DNA of 6,429 bases from LSNR01 sp964603325 (GTDB taxonomy: Bacteria > Patescibacteriota > Minisyncoccia > Moranbacterales > UBA9337): positions 1 through 6,429 of the forward strand of contig CAZRUH010000037.1 in assembly GCA_964603325.1 (NCBI GenBank), written 5' to 3'. The notes below the pieces were generated by a model. That model saw nothing but the letters and a program-made list of their open reading frames with translations, was not told where the DNA came from and did no database searches. Shown here piece by piece: positions 1 through 5,992 of this stretch (positions within the stretch are counted from its first letter, which is position 1; each line of letters begins with the position of its first letter). The position numbers and the translations under genes are program-made.

Positions 1-621
1 CAATAAAATAATTATTTTCTTAAGATGATATTTTTCCACTTGAAAAATAGTTGAAAAAGCCGAAAATAACAATGTCAACATAAAAAATAAATTCAAGAAG
101 TCTCTTACCATTGCCCAAGCAATATAAATTGAATGATTGTTACGAACCACTTCATCAAAAAATTTCCGATCAATAACTGAATCAAATATTTTTGCTGATA
201 TCAAAACCAGCCAATGAACCACTTGCAAAACACCCCATAAAACTTGCTTAATGGCAGAGTAAAACATATTTTTAAAATCAAAACTGGAATCTTTAACTCC
301 TTGCGCTATTCCAGACTTAGCTTCCTCCCATGTCCTATCAGAATCACCAAATAAAAGCCAATTCTTTACTTGCTCCCAATCGGCATGTGCAACATTTACC
401 TTAATAAAAAAACTGCTATTGCTTTCATTCTTGTTTGTGTATTGAAAACCTGAAATCATCATCACTCCAGCAAAAACTAAAAACAAACCTACTTTCCAGA
501 AGGTTTTTTGAGATGGTTTTTTAAGTTGCAATATTGTATTTTTGAAAAAATTTAACATCTTAAAAACCCTATCTGCAATAGTTTTTGAAATTTGATTAAA
601 TTCTTTTTTTGTCGGGATCAT
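1..621 (-). CDS. VirB6/TrbL-like multi-pass membrane protein, N-terminal part (runs off left edge)
   Basis: The frame is open from an ATG at 621 to base 1: 207 codons with no stop, truncated by the window edge. Residues 1-43 are basic and probably cytoplasmic. Hydrophobic segments lie at about 44-59, 127-146 and 173-193. Between the first two is a polar stretch (about 60-125), with an A-H-A signal-peptidase-like motif at 78-80 followed by D-W. Residues 169-201 (W-A-M-V-R-D-F-L-N-L-F-F, then A-F-S-T-I-F, then Y-H-L-K-K) match, from memory, a segment common in CPR proteins annotated as VirB6/TrbL or type IV secretion-like, which continues into further membrane helices. Those proteins are thought to form inner-membrane parts of DNA or protein export machines; the role here is inferred. 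An alternative start is Met22 (ATG at 558), which has AGGG eight bases upstream. The gene has its own candidate promoter at 906-933 and a leader of about 280 nt. Confidence 0.7.
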   Translation of the reverse strand, partial: MIPTKKEFNQISKTIADRVFKMLNFFKNTILQLKKPSQKTFWKVGLFLVFAGVMMISGFQYTNKNESNSSFFIKVNVAHADWEQVKNWLLFGDSDRTWEEAKSGIAQGVKDSSFDFKNMFYSAIKQVLWGVLQVVHWLVLISAKIFDSVIDRKFFDEVVRNNHSIYIAWAMVRDFLNLFFMLTLLFSAFSTIFQVEKYHLKKIIILL

Positions 622-751
622 TTATTTTTTTATTTTCATTTTTAATATTTTTGAACACTTAAAGTTCTCACCGAAACAAAAAATCTTCAAGAATTCTTAT
701 GTTTGCTTCTTTAATTTTTTAGATCTTTTCTCCACTATAAAACAATTTCAC

Positions 752-832
752 TTAACAACTTACACCGACACAAGTATCTTTTTTATTGTCCGGCTTTTAC
801 CTATCGCAACAATCCCTTTTCGTTAACAACTT
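752..832 (-). repeat. Direct repeat AAGTTGTTAA, two copies 71 bp apart
   Basis: On the minus strand AAGTTGTTAA occurs at 832-823 and again at 761-752. Weaker likeness continues after each copy (GAAA, TTGTT and ATAG in the same order). A second shared word, AGATACTT, precedes each copy (864-857 and 779-772), at a different spacing. This looks like an old imperfect duplication of a leader segment or paired recognition sites. In AT-rich DNA the exact 10-bp match is suggestive only. Confidence 0.4.
765..793 (-). other. Imperfect hairpin in the leader RNA
   Basis: Read on the minus strand, CCGGACAA (793-786) can pair with TTGTGTCGG (773-765), giving an eight-pair stem with one G-U pair and one bulged G, closed by a 12-nt A-rich loop. 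It lies inside the predicted leader of the membrane-protein gene, between the two direct-repeat copies. It is not followed by a T run, so it is not an intrinsic terminator. A structured regulatory leader is possible. Confidence 0.35.
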
Positions 833-905
833 TCGTCCAATCTTTGTTTTGTCTCAAAGTATCTATTTCAAAAATATAACAACACAAACGATTTTATCTC
901 GCTAT

Positions 906-933
906 ATTATAACAGAAAAACCAAAATAACCAA
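906..933 (-). promoter_or_regulatory. Candidate sigma-70 promoter with extended -10, for the membrane-protein gene
   Basis: On the minus strand the sequence TGTTATAAT ends at 906. This is a perfect TATAAT (911-906) with the TG of an extended -10 one base upstream. A weak -35, TTGGTT (933-928), lies 16 bp upstream; an extended -10 can make up for a poor -35. Transcription would start near 899 and give a leader of about 280 nt before the ATG at 621. The wall-hydrolase stop lies just upstream, so this promoter would let the downstream gene be expressed on its own. Confidence 0.5.
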
Positions 934-936
934 AAT

Positions 937-971
937 AAAAATACACTATTTTTTACAAATAATGTATTTTT
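937..971. repeat. Perfect 9-bp inverted repeat upstream of the -35
   Basis: The plus strand reads AAAAATACA at 937-945 and TGTATTTTT at 963-971, perfect complements around a 17-base spacer. It sits directly upstream of the candidate promoter at 906-933 and downstream of the wall-hydrolase gene. It could be a protein-binding site, an AT-rich UP-like element, or a weak terminator stem for the wall-hydrolase transcript. The stem is almost all A-T, so an efficient terminator is unlikely. Confidence 0.35.
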
Positions 972-1016
972 TTAAGATATAAAAATGAACAAAAAAACGC
1001 TTTAGATACTTATTAT

Positions 1017-2156
1017 TTAATAAATATATCCCTTTATCGCTCTACTTTTTGTTGATATGGTTCTACGACTAACTTTCGCCCAACCTTTATAGTTCATTTC
1101 CGAAACCGTTATTGTTCCTTTTCCAACCTTTTCAACGATAGCTACATGACCCCACCATGATTCCGAACTAACCATTATAGCCCCTTTGCGCGGAGTTTTT
1201 CCCGTTTTATATCCCCTTATCTTGGCATGATAAAGCCATGTTCCGGCATTTCCGCCCCATGGAACATATCTTTTTTGAGCCACATACCAAGTGCAATAAC
1301 CATAAGGAAATTTGTGCCCTCTTCCCGCTTTACCATCCAATTTCTTCCAACCGGAAATTTTTGGCGTTCCTCCCGTTGGCGTAGCATAACTTCTTCTGGC
1401 AACTAAACTATTACTCCTTCTTGTTTCTTGAGTTTCTTTTTGCCCTCCGGGAATAATTATTTCTTGACCTTCTTTGATTTCACCATTGGCGGGTAAATCA
1501 TTAAAAGAAATTATTTTTTCTTTATCAGCCTTATATTTTTTAGCTATTTTATCCAAACTCTCTCCTTTTTTAACAACATATTTTAATCCGGCAACCGGCA
1601 AAATAAAAATCTTGTCTCCGGGCATTATGGAGTCAACATTTTCTATATCATTTGCCCAAAGAATAGTGTTAATCGTAATGTGATGCTTTGCAGCAATTGA
1701 ACTGATTGTATCTCCTTCTTTTACGGTATAAATTTTAACTCCACCATCTTCCTCAGGATCTCTTAAAACCGGATTTGCAGAAGTGGAAATTATGCCACTG
1801 TTATTTCTAACAACACTCCCATTATTCTCTTTGTGACCGGGATCAACCGCTCTATTTGCAAAAAATGATGGCGACAATTCATCTTTGGTGTTTTTTTCCG
1901 CCTGAATACTTAAATCAACTTTTTTATTATCATTATCTTTATTCCATTGACCGGTTAAAACATTTCTCGTATTTCCCTCTACGGCCATATTCGTAGCTGT
2001 CACTAAAACAGCACTGGATATAACAACGGCAAAAGCCGAATATTTCCTGAACATATGCAGAACTTTAACAGTTCTGTTTTTCTTTATAATATCAGCAATT
2101 TTTCGCTGATATTTATAAATTTTAGTTTGAACGCTTTTTAGAAAATTAAAAACCAA
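1017..2156 (-). CDS. Membrane-anchored LysM-LysM-CHAP cell-wall hydrolase
   Basis: A predicted 379-residue envelope protein that binds and cuts peptidoglycan. Residues 1-40 are basic, a hydrophobic segment at about 41-58 should act as signal anchor or signal peptide, and a low-complexity linker follows. LysM domain 1 spans about 142-187 (Y-T-V-K-E-G-D-T start) and LysM 2 about 193-236 (Y-V-V-K-K-G-E-S start); these bind glycan strands. The C-terminal CHAP domain spans about 283-377, with likely catalytic Cys288 (Y-G-Y-C-T-W-Y) and His337 (W-G-H-V-A-I), and Glu353/Asn355 in S-E-M-N-Y-K-G as candidate third residues. CHAP enzymes are amidases or endopeptidases; which bond is cut cannot be told here. 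The likely role is wall remodelling. The frame opens with TTG at 2156 and the first ATG is Met35 (2054), right before the hydrophobic segment, so the true start is uncertain. It has its own strong promoter and a TAA stop. Confidence 0.9.
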   Translation of the reverse strand: MVFNFLKSVQTKIYKYQRKIADIIKKNRTVKVLHMFRKYSAFAVVISSAVLVTATNMAVEGNTRNVLTGQWNKDNDNKKVDLSIQAEKNTKDELSPSFFANRAVDPGHKENNGSVVRNNSGIISTSANPVLRDPEEDGGVKIYTVKEGDTISSIAAKHHITINTILWANDIENVDSIMPGDKIFILPVAGLKYVVKKGESLDKIAKKYKADKEKIISFNDLPANGEIKEGQEIIIPGGQKETQETRRSNSLVARRSYATPTGGTPKISGWKKLDGKAGRGHKFPYGYCTWYVAQKRYVPWGGNAGTWLYHAKIRGYKTGKTPRKGAIMVSSESWWGHVAIVEKVGKGTITVSEMNYKGWAKVSRRTISTKSRAIKGYIY

Positions 2157-2158
2157 AT

Positions 2159-2269
2159 TTAAAAATTTGTTATTTGAGTTGCTATAAATACGTCAAAAGC
2201 CCTTTCTCTGATCCAAATTCTATAGACTTTTCCATTATTTTTAAAAAACAATAAACATCGGAAAATCAT
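2159..2269 (-). CDS. Possible 36-codon leader ORF before the wall-hydrolase gene
   Basis: An ATG at 2269 opens a 36-codon frame ending in TAA at 2161-2159, two bases before the TTG start of the wall-hydrolase gene. It begins M-I-F-R-C-L-L-F-F, then has a basic middle (K-V-Y-R-I-W-I-R-E-R). I recognise no family, and no ribosome-binding site precedes it. It lies wholly within the predicted leader transcript. The tight placement could allow translational coupling to the weak TTG start, but a chance frame is more likely. Confidence 0.15.
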   Translation of the reverse strand: MIFRCLLFFKNNGKVYRIWIRERAFDVFIATQITNF

Positions 2270-2301
2270 CAAATTGGGATCCTATTTTTTACACTTGAGG
2301 A

Positions 2302-2329
2302 AGTATAATGTATTGATTTTTTTTGTCAA
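2302..2329 (-). promoter_or_regulatory. Strong sigma-70-type promoter for the wall-hydrolase gene
   Basis: On the minus strand a perfect -35 TTGACA (2329-2324) is followed after 16 bp by TATACT (2307-2302), five of six matches to the -10 consensus. It is the best promoter in the window. The start point would be near 2295, giving a leader of about 140 nt before the TTG at 2156. It lies in the 214-bp gap after glycyl-tRNA synthetase, so the wall hydrolase is probably its own transcription unit. The spacer holds a run of eight A on the minus strand, which may bend the DNA. Confidence 0.75.
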
Positions 2330-2335
2330 TACATT
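2307..2335. promoter_or_regulatory. Perfect 10-bp inverted repeat overlapping the promoter: candidate operator
   Basis: The plus strand has AATGTATTGA (2307-2316) and its exact complement TCAATACATT (2326-2335) around a 9-base T-rich spacer. One arm contains most of the -35 and the other touches the -10, so a dimeric protein bound here would block RNA polymerase. The repressor is not identifiable and no regulator gene is in the window. The arms could also pair in RNA from an upstream transcript, but the T/A loop and weak stem make a DNA site more natural. Confidence 0.5.
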
Positions 2336-2370
2336 TATCCACTGTTTAGTTTTTATTTTTTAAAAGATAT

Positions 2371-3762
2371 TTACAACAAATTATTTTCCAAAAATTTATC
2401 TAAGTCTTTAACGCTTATTCTATTTTGTTTCATTGTATCTCGCTCACGAATTGTTATGGTGTTTTTTTCCAATGTTTCAAAATCTACCGTTATGCAATAG
2501 GGAGTGCCTATTTCATCTTGTCTGCGATACCTTTTTCCAATATTTCCGTTATCATCAAATTCACACATATATCTATCCTTAATTTCATTAAATATATCCT
2601 TTGCTTTTTTAACAAGATTGGGTTTGTTTTTTAATAATGGAAAAACCGCCACCTTTATTGGAGCTAGTTTTTTTGGAAATTTTACAACCGTTCTCCAGCT
2701 TCCATTTTCCAATTTTTCTTCTACAAAAGCATCGGCAATTACCGCCAGAAAAATTCTATCAACTCCAACAGCGGTTTCTACAATATGCGGAATATATTTT
2801 TCATTGGTTTGAGGATCTCTATAAGATAAATCTTTTCCGGAAAACTTACTATGCTGAGTTAAGTCATAATCTGTACGATAATGTACTCCTTCCAGTTCTT
2901 TAAAGCCAAAGGGGAACCTATATTCTATATCCCAAGCGTTTTTGGCGTAAAAAACTAAATTTTCGTGCTTATGCCATTTAAGGTTTTTCTCTTTAATTCC
3001 AATATCCAAATAATATTGCCATCTTTTTTTTCTCCAATATTCATAACTTTTAACGGCATCCTTGGGATGAACAAAGTATTGAAATTCCATTTGCTCAAAT
3101 TCTCGTTTACGAAAAATAAATTGGCGAGCTGTAATTTCATTGCGAAAAGCTTTGCCAATTTGCGCAATGCCAAAAGGTATTTTTTGTCTGGTACTATCTA
3201 AAACATTTTTAAAATTTATGTAAATGCCCTGACAAGTTTCCCCCCTGAGATAAACCGGGTCTTTTTCCCAATTACCGGTAAAATTTCCCAAATTAGATTT
3301 AACTAGAAGATTAAAACTTTTTGCTTTTGAAAATTTTCCTCCGGATCCACATTTTGGGCACTTTATTTTATCTTTATTTTTACTAAGTAATTCATTGATT
3401 TCACCATCAGTCATTTTCTCATCGGCAAAAACACCAATATCTTCCAACAAATGATCCACTCTCAAGCGAATATGACACTCTTTACACTCCGCCAAGGGAT
3501 CGCTAAATCCGTCAATGTGTCCCGATGCTTCCCAAACCTTTGGATGCATAAAAATACTACTGTCCAACCCCACTATATTTTCATTGTCTTGAACCATTAC
3601 TTTCCACCAAGAATTTTTTATATTTTTTAACAATTCAACTCCATAAGGACCGTAATCATAAACAGCACTAAAACCTCCATAAATTTCACTGGACGGAAAA
3701 ACAAACCCCCTTCTTTTGGACCAAGCTACAATTTTATCCATTAACTCATTATCGGCACTCAT
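2371..3762 (-). CDS. glyQS: Glycyl-tRNA synthetase, single-chain (alpha2) class II type
   Basis: Cytosolic enzyme that charges tRNA-Gly with glycine using ATP. The 463-residue length is usual for bacterial homodimeric GlyRS, as opposed to the two-subunit alpha2-beta2 enzyme. The N-terminal segment at 13-42 (W-S-K-R-R-G-F, then S-E-I-Y-G-G and D-Y-G-P-Y-G) is a GlyRS hallmark. Class II motif 1 lies near 63-82, motif 2 at 198-230 with the F-R-N-E core (Arg207, Glu209), and motif 3 at about 326-342 (A-V-G-V-D-R, Arg336). Cys93/Cys96 and Cys135/Cys138 form two C-x-x-C pairs likely to hold zinc. The anticodon-binding domain is about 368-463. The ATG at 3762 fits the family N-terminus; no Shine-Dalgarno precedes it. 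It lies 82 bp after the helicase gene, so read-through or a weak own promoter is possible. At 329-330 it reads E-T where I recall E-P in most relatives. Confidence 0.95.
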   Translation of the reverse strand: MSADNELMDKIVAWSKRRGFVFPSSEIYGGFSAVYDYGPYGVELLKNIKNSWWKVMVQDNENIVGLDSSIFMHPKVWEASGHIDGFSDPLAECKECHIRLRVDHLLEDIGVFADEKMTDGEINELLSKNKDKIKCPKCGSGGKFSKAKSFNLLVKSNLGNFTGNWEKDPVYLRGETCQGIYINFKNVLDSTRQKIPFGIAQIGKAFRNEITARQFIFRKREFEQMEFQYFVHPKDAVKSYEYWRKKRWQYYLDIGIKEKNLKWHKHENLVFYAKNAWDIEYRFPFGFKELEGVHYRTDYDLTQHSKFSGKDLSYRDPQTNEKYIPHIVETAVGVDRIFLAVIADAFVEEKLENGSWRTVVKFPKKLAPIKVAVFPLLKNKPNLVKKAKDIFNEIKDRYMCEFDDNGNIGKRYRRQDEIGTPYCITVDFETLEKNTITIRERDTMKQNRISVKDLDKFLENNLL

Positions 3763-3836
3763 ATTTATATATAAATAATATTTACACCATTACTCTACTA
3801 TTTTTTCTGTTTTTAATCAAATAAACAACCGCACTT

Positions 3837-3842
3837 ATTATA
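3837..3842 (-). promoter_or_regulatory. Possible -10 element for glyQS
   Basis: A perfect TATAAT on the minus strand (3842-3837) lies just after the helicase stop and about 75 bp before the glycyl-tRNA synthetase ATG. No good -35 is found 16-18 bp upstream, which would lie inside the helicase coding end. In DNA this AT-rich the match may be chance, and glyQS could simply be read through from uvrD. Confidence 0.2.
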
Positions 3843-3844
3843 AC

Positions 3845-5980
3845 TTAAGATTTTTTTAAAGAAGTATATTTTGAAGATATTTTTTTAATTCCCTTATTTT
3901 TAAAAGCAACCGTAATAATATCATTGTCTGTCGCAATTACAATCCCTTCTCCAAAATCAGGATGCGCCACTCTTTCTCCATCACTAAAAATCACTTTCTT
4001 TTTTAGATAATTTTTATCAAAATTGCTTTCATCAAGAATTTTATTCGTCTTTTTTATTTTTTCTGTCAAACTTTTTGGAATTTCATCAATAAACCTGCTA
4101 ACGGGATTTGCCTGCGTGCTTCCAAAAATAATTCTCATATTGGCATAAGTTAAATAAGCTTCTCTTTCGGCGCGAGTAATTCCAACATACATCAATCTTC
4201 TTTCCTCTTCCAGCTCACTGTCGGAAAGTAAACTTCGCGAGTGAGGCAATAAACCCTCTTCCATTCCGGCAATAAACACATAAGGAAATTCCAATCCTTT
4301 TGCGCTATGCAATGTCATTAGGTGCGCAACATTTTGTTCCTGATTGATTTTATCAGCGTCTGCCGCAAGCGCTATTTCTTCCAGAAAAAATTGCAAAAAT
4401 TCATCTGCGCTCCCATCTCTATATTTATCGGCAACACTTAAAAGTTCTTGGATGTTTTCTTTACGAGTTTCCCCATCTTCACCAAGCTTCTCCAATGATT
4501 TTTCATAACCGGATTGGGTAAAAACTTCTCTGATAAAATTAGATAGGTTCTTTTTTTTCGTCAATTTTTTCATCTTTTTCACAAAATTGCAAAATTCAGC
4601 AATCATTTTAATTTTTCCGGCATTTATTTTCACACCGTTATTTTTTAAAATCAGTCCGGCATCAACAAAGCTTAAATTATTTTCTCTGGCAAATAAGACC
4701 CATTTTTCCAAAGTTTTTTCTCCCAATCCTCTTTTCGGTGTATTTATTATCCTTTCCAAGGCAATAAAATCATTGCTATCATAAATAAATCGCAAATAAG
4801 AAATAACGTCTTTAATTTCCTTCCTCTGATAAAACTTGATTCCCCCAACAATACGATATGGGATTGAATGTTTCAAAAACAATTCTTCTATAACACGAGA
4901 TTGAGCGTTAGTGCGATACAAAACGGCAAAATCCGAATATTTGTTTCCTTCGTTTTTAATTTTTTTCTCAATGGTGTTGGTAATAAACTCCGCCTCATCT
5001 TTCTCGCTCTCCGCTTCATATATTTTAATAAGCGAACCTCCTTTTTGTTCTGTCCAAATCTTCTTCTTTTTTTGATAAACATTATTGGAAATAATGTTAT
5101 TGGCGGCATCTAAAATTATTTGCGTAGAACGATAATTTTGCTCCAACTTAATAATTTTTGCGGTCGGATAGTCTTTTTCAAAGCTAAGAATGTTTTTAAT
5201 ATTCGCCCCCCTCCACATATACACCGATTGAAAATCATCTCCAACAACGAATATATTTTGATGCTTTTTTGCGATTAAATTAACAAGCAAATATTGGGCG
5301 TGATTGGTGTCTTGATATTCATCAATCATAATATATCGGAATAAATTTTGATATTTTTCAAGAACAGCGTTGTTTTCTTGAAAAATTTTAACAGTTAACA
5401 TAATCAAATCATCAAAATCCAAGGCATTATTTTTTTTCAATTCCTCTTGGTACCTTTTATAAATTTTAGCAACGATTTTTTCATAATAACTTTCCGCTGA
5501 ACGCTCAAAATAATCTCTGTCCAACAATTCATTTTTTGCTTTAGATATTGAACTCAAAACTCCCCTGGGATTAACTTGATTTTTATCTATTTCCAGTTCC
5601 TTAAAAATTTTTTTTATTAGAGATAACTGGTCTTGATCATCAAAAATATTAAAGGAACTTTGATAACCGAATTTGCCTATTTCTTTTCTTAATATATGCA
5701 CACAAATACTGTGAAAAGTCCCTATCAACGGCAACTGTTTGTTGTTACTTTGAAGTAAATCATATATTCGCTTTTTCATTTCATTTGCCGCCTTGTTTGT
5801 AAAAGTAACCGCTAAAATATTGCTTGGCGAAATTTTTTTTTCTTGAATTAAATAAGCAATTCTGTGAGTTAAAGTTCTGGTTTTGCCAGAGCCGGCTCCG
5901 GCTATTACCAAAACGGGACCATCTATCAGCTGAATCGCTTTTTTTTGCTCCTCGTTTAAGTTTTTTAACAAAATAGACAT
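3845..5980 (-). CDS. uvrD: UvrD/PcrA-type superfamily 1 DNA helicase
   Basis: An ATP-driven 3'-5' DNA helicase by family, used in nucleotide excision and mismatch repair, replication restart and clearing of DNA-bound proteins. At 711 residues it is full length (PcrA/UvrD are roughly 720). All motifs are visible: Walker A A-G-A-G-S-G-K-T at 27-34, motif Ia T-F-T-N-K-A-A-N-E-M near 59-68, Ib G-T-F-H-S at 87-91, Walker B D-E-Y-Q-D at 220-224, motif III V-G-D-D-F-Q-S-V-Y-M-W-R-G at 246-258, motif IV Q-N-Y-R-S at 281-285, motif V L-H-S-A-K-G-L-E-F at 557-565, and motif VI Y-V-G-I-T-R-A-E at 598-605. The tail, 668-708, has H-P-D-F-G-E-G-I-V, typical of the UvrD/PcrA C-terminal Tudor-like domain that contacts RNA polymerase. 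Uvr-type and Pcr-type cannot be separated here. It starts 12 bp after the recombinase stop, suggesting one transcript. Confidence 0.95.
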   Translation of the reverse strand: MSILLKNLNEEQKKAIQLIDGPVLVIAGAGSGKTRTLTHRIAYLIQEKKISPSNILAVTFTNKAANEMKKRIYDLLQSNNKQLPLIGTFHSICVHILRKEIGKFGYQSSFNIFDDQDQLSLIKKIFKELEIDKNQVNPRGVLSSISKAKNELLDRDYFERSAESYYEKIVAKIYKRYQEELKKNNALDFDDLIMLTVKIFQENNAVLEKYQNLFRYIMIDEYQDTNHAQYLLVNLIAKKHQNIFVVGDDFQSVYMWRGANIKNILSFEKDYPTAKIIKLEQNYRSTQIILDAANNIISNNVYQKKKKIWTEQKGGSLIKIYEAESEKDEAEFITNTIEKKIKNEGNKYSDFAVLYRTNAQSRVIEELFLKHSIPYRIVGGIKFYQRKEIKDVISYLRFIYDSNDFIALERIINTPKRGLGEKTLEKWVLFARENNLSFVDAGLILKNNGVKINAGKIKMIAEFCNFVKKMKKLTKKKNLSNFIREVFTQSGYEKSLEKLGEDGETRKENIQELLSVADKYRDGSADEFLQFFLEEIALAADADKINQEQNVAHLMTLHSAKGLEFPYVFIAGMEEGLLPHSRSLLSDSELEEERRLMYVGITRAEREAYLTYANMRIIFGSTQANPVSRFIDEIPKSLTEKIKKTNKILDESNFDKNYLKKKVIFSDGERVAHPDFGEGIVIATDNDIITVAFKNKGIKKISSKYTSLKKS

Positions 5981-5992
5981 AAGTTTGATTGA

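Larger units (their letters stand above)
622..1016. other. 395-bp non-coding region with long leader of the membrane-protein gene
   Basis: No open frame of useful length exists here on either strand. On the minus strand it holds an AT-rich inverted repeat (937-971), an extended -10 promoter (906-933), then a leader of about 280 nt with visibly more G and C than its flanks at 730-840. The leader carries a 10-bp direct repeat and an imperfect hairpin. A run of seven T on the minus strand (997-991), just after the wall-hydrolase stop, could help termination but has no real stem before it. I do not recognise a known riboswitch, tRNA, SRP RNA or other RNA family. Confidence 0.6.

Noticed and set aside
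689..698. Palindrome AAGAATTCTT
   Set aside because: A self-complementary 10-mer without a spacer; common by chance in AT-rich DNA and not placed at a promoter.
991..1003. T7 run after the wall-hydrolase stop as an intrinsic terminator
   Set aside because: Only AAAGCG precedes the T run; no stem of useful length forms.
1217..1683. Open frames of 61 and 69 codons on both strands inside the wall-hydrolase gene
   Set aside because: They overlap the LysM and CHAP coding sequence, whose protein is clearly conserved, and show no family features.
2425..3201. Several open frames of 69-102 codons on both strands within the glycyl-tRNA synthetase gene
   Set aside because: They lie over recognised synthetase motifs; they are by-products of AT-rich composition with few stops.
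4041..4069. TTGACA on the minus strand inside the helicase gene as an internal promoter
   Set aside because: The hexamer 17 bp downstream is GAATAA, a poor -10, and the site is deep inside conserved coding sequence.
4587..5113. Open frames of 65-81 codons within the helicase gene
   Set aside because: They overlap conserved helicase sequence and have no recognisable protein features of their own.
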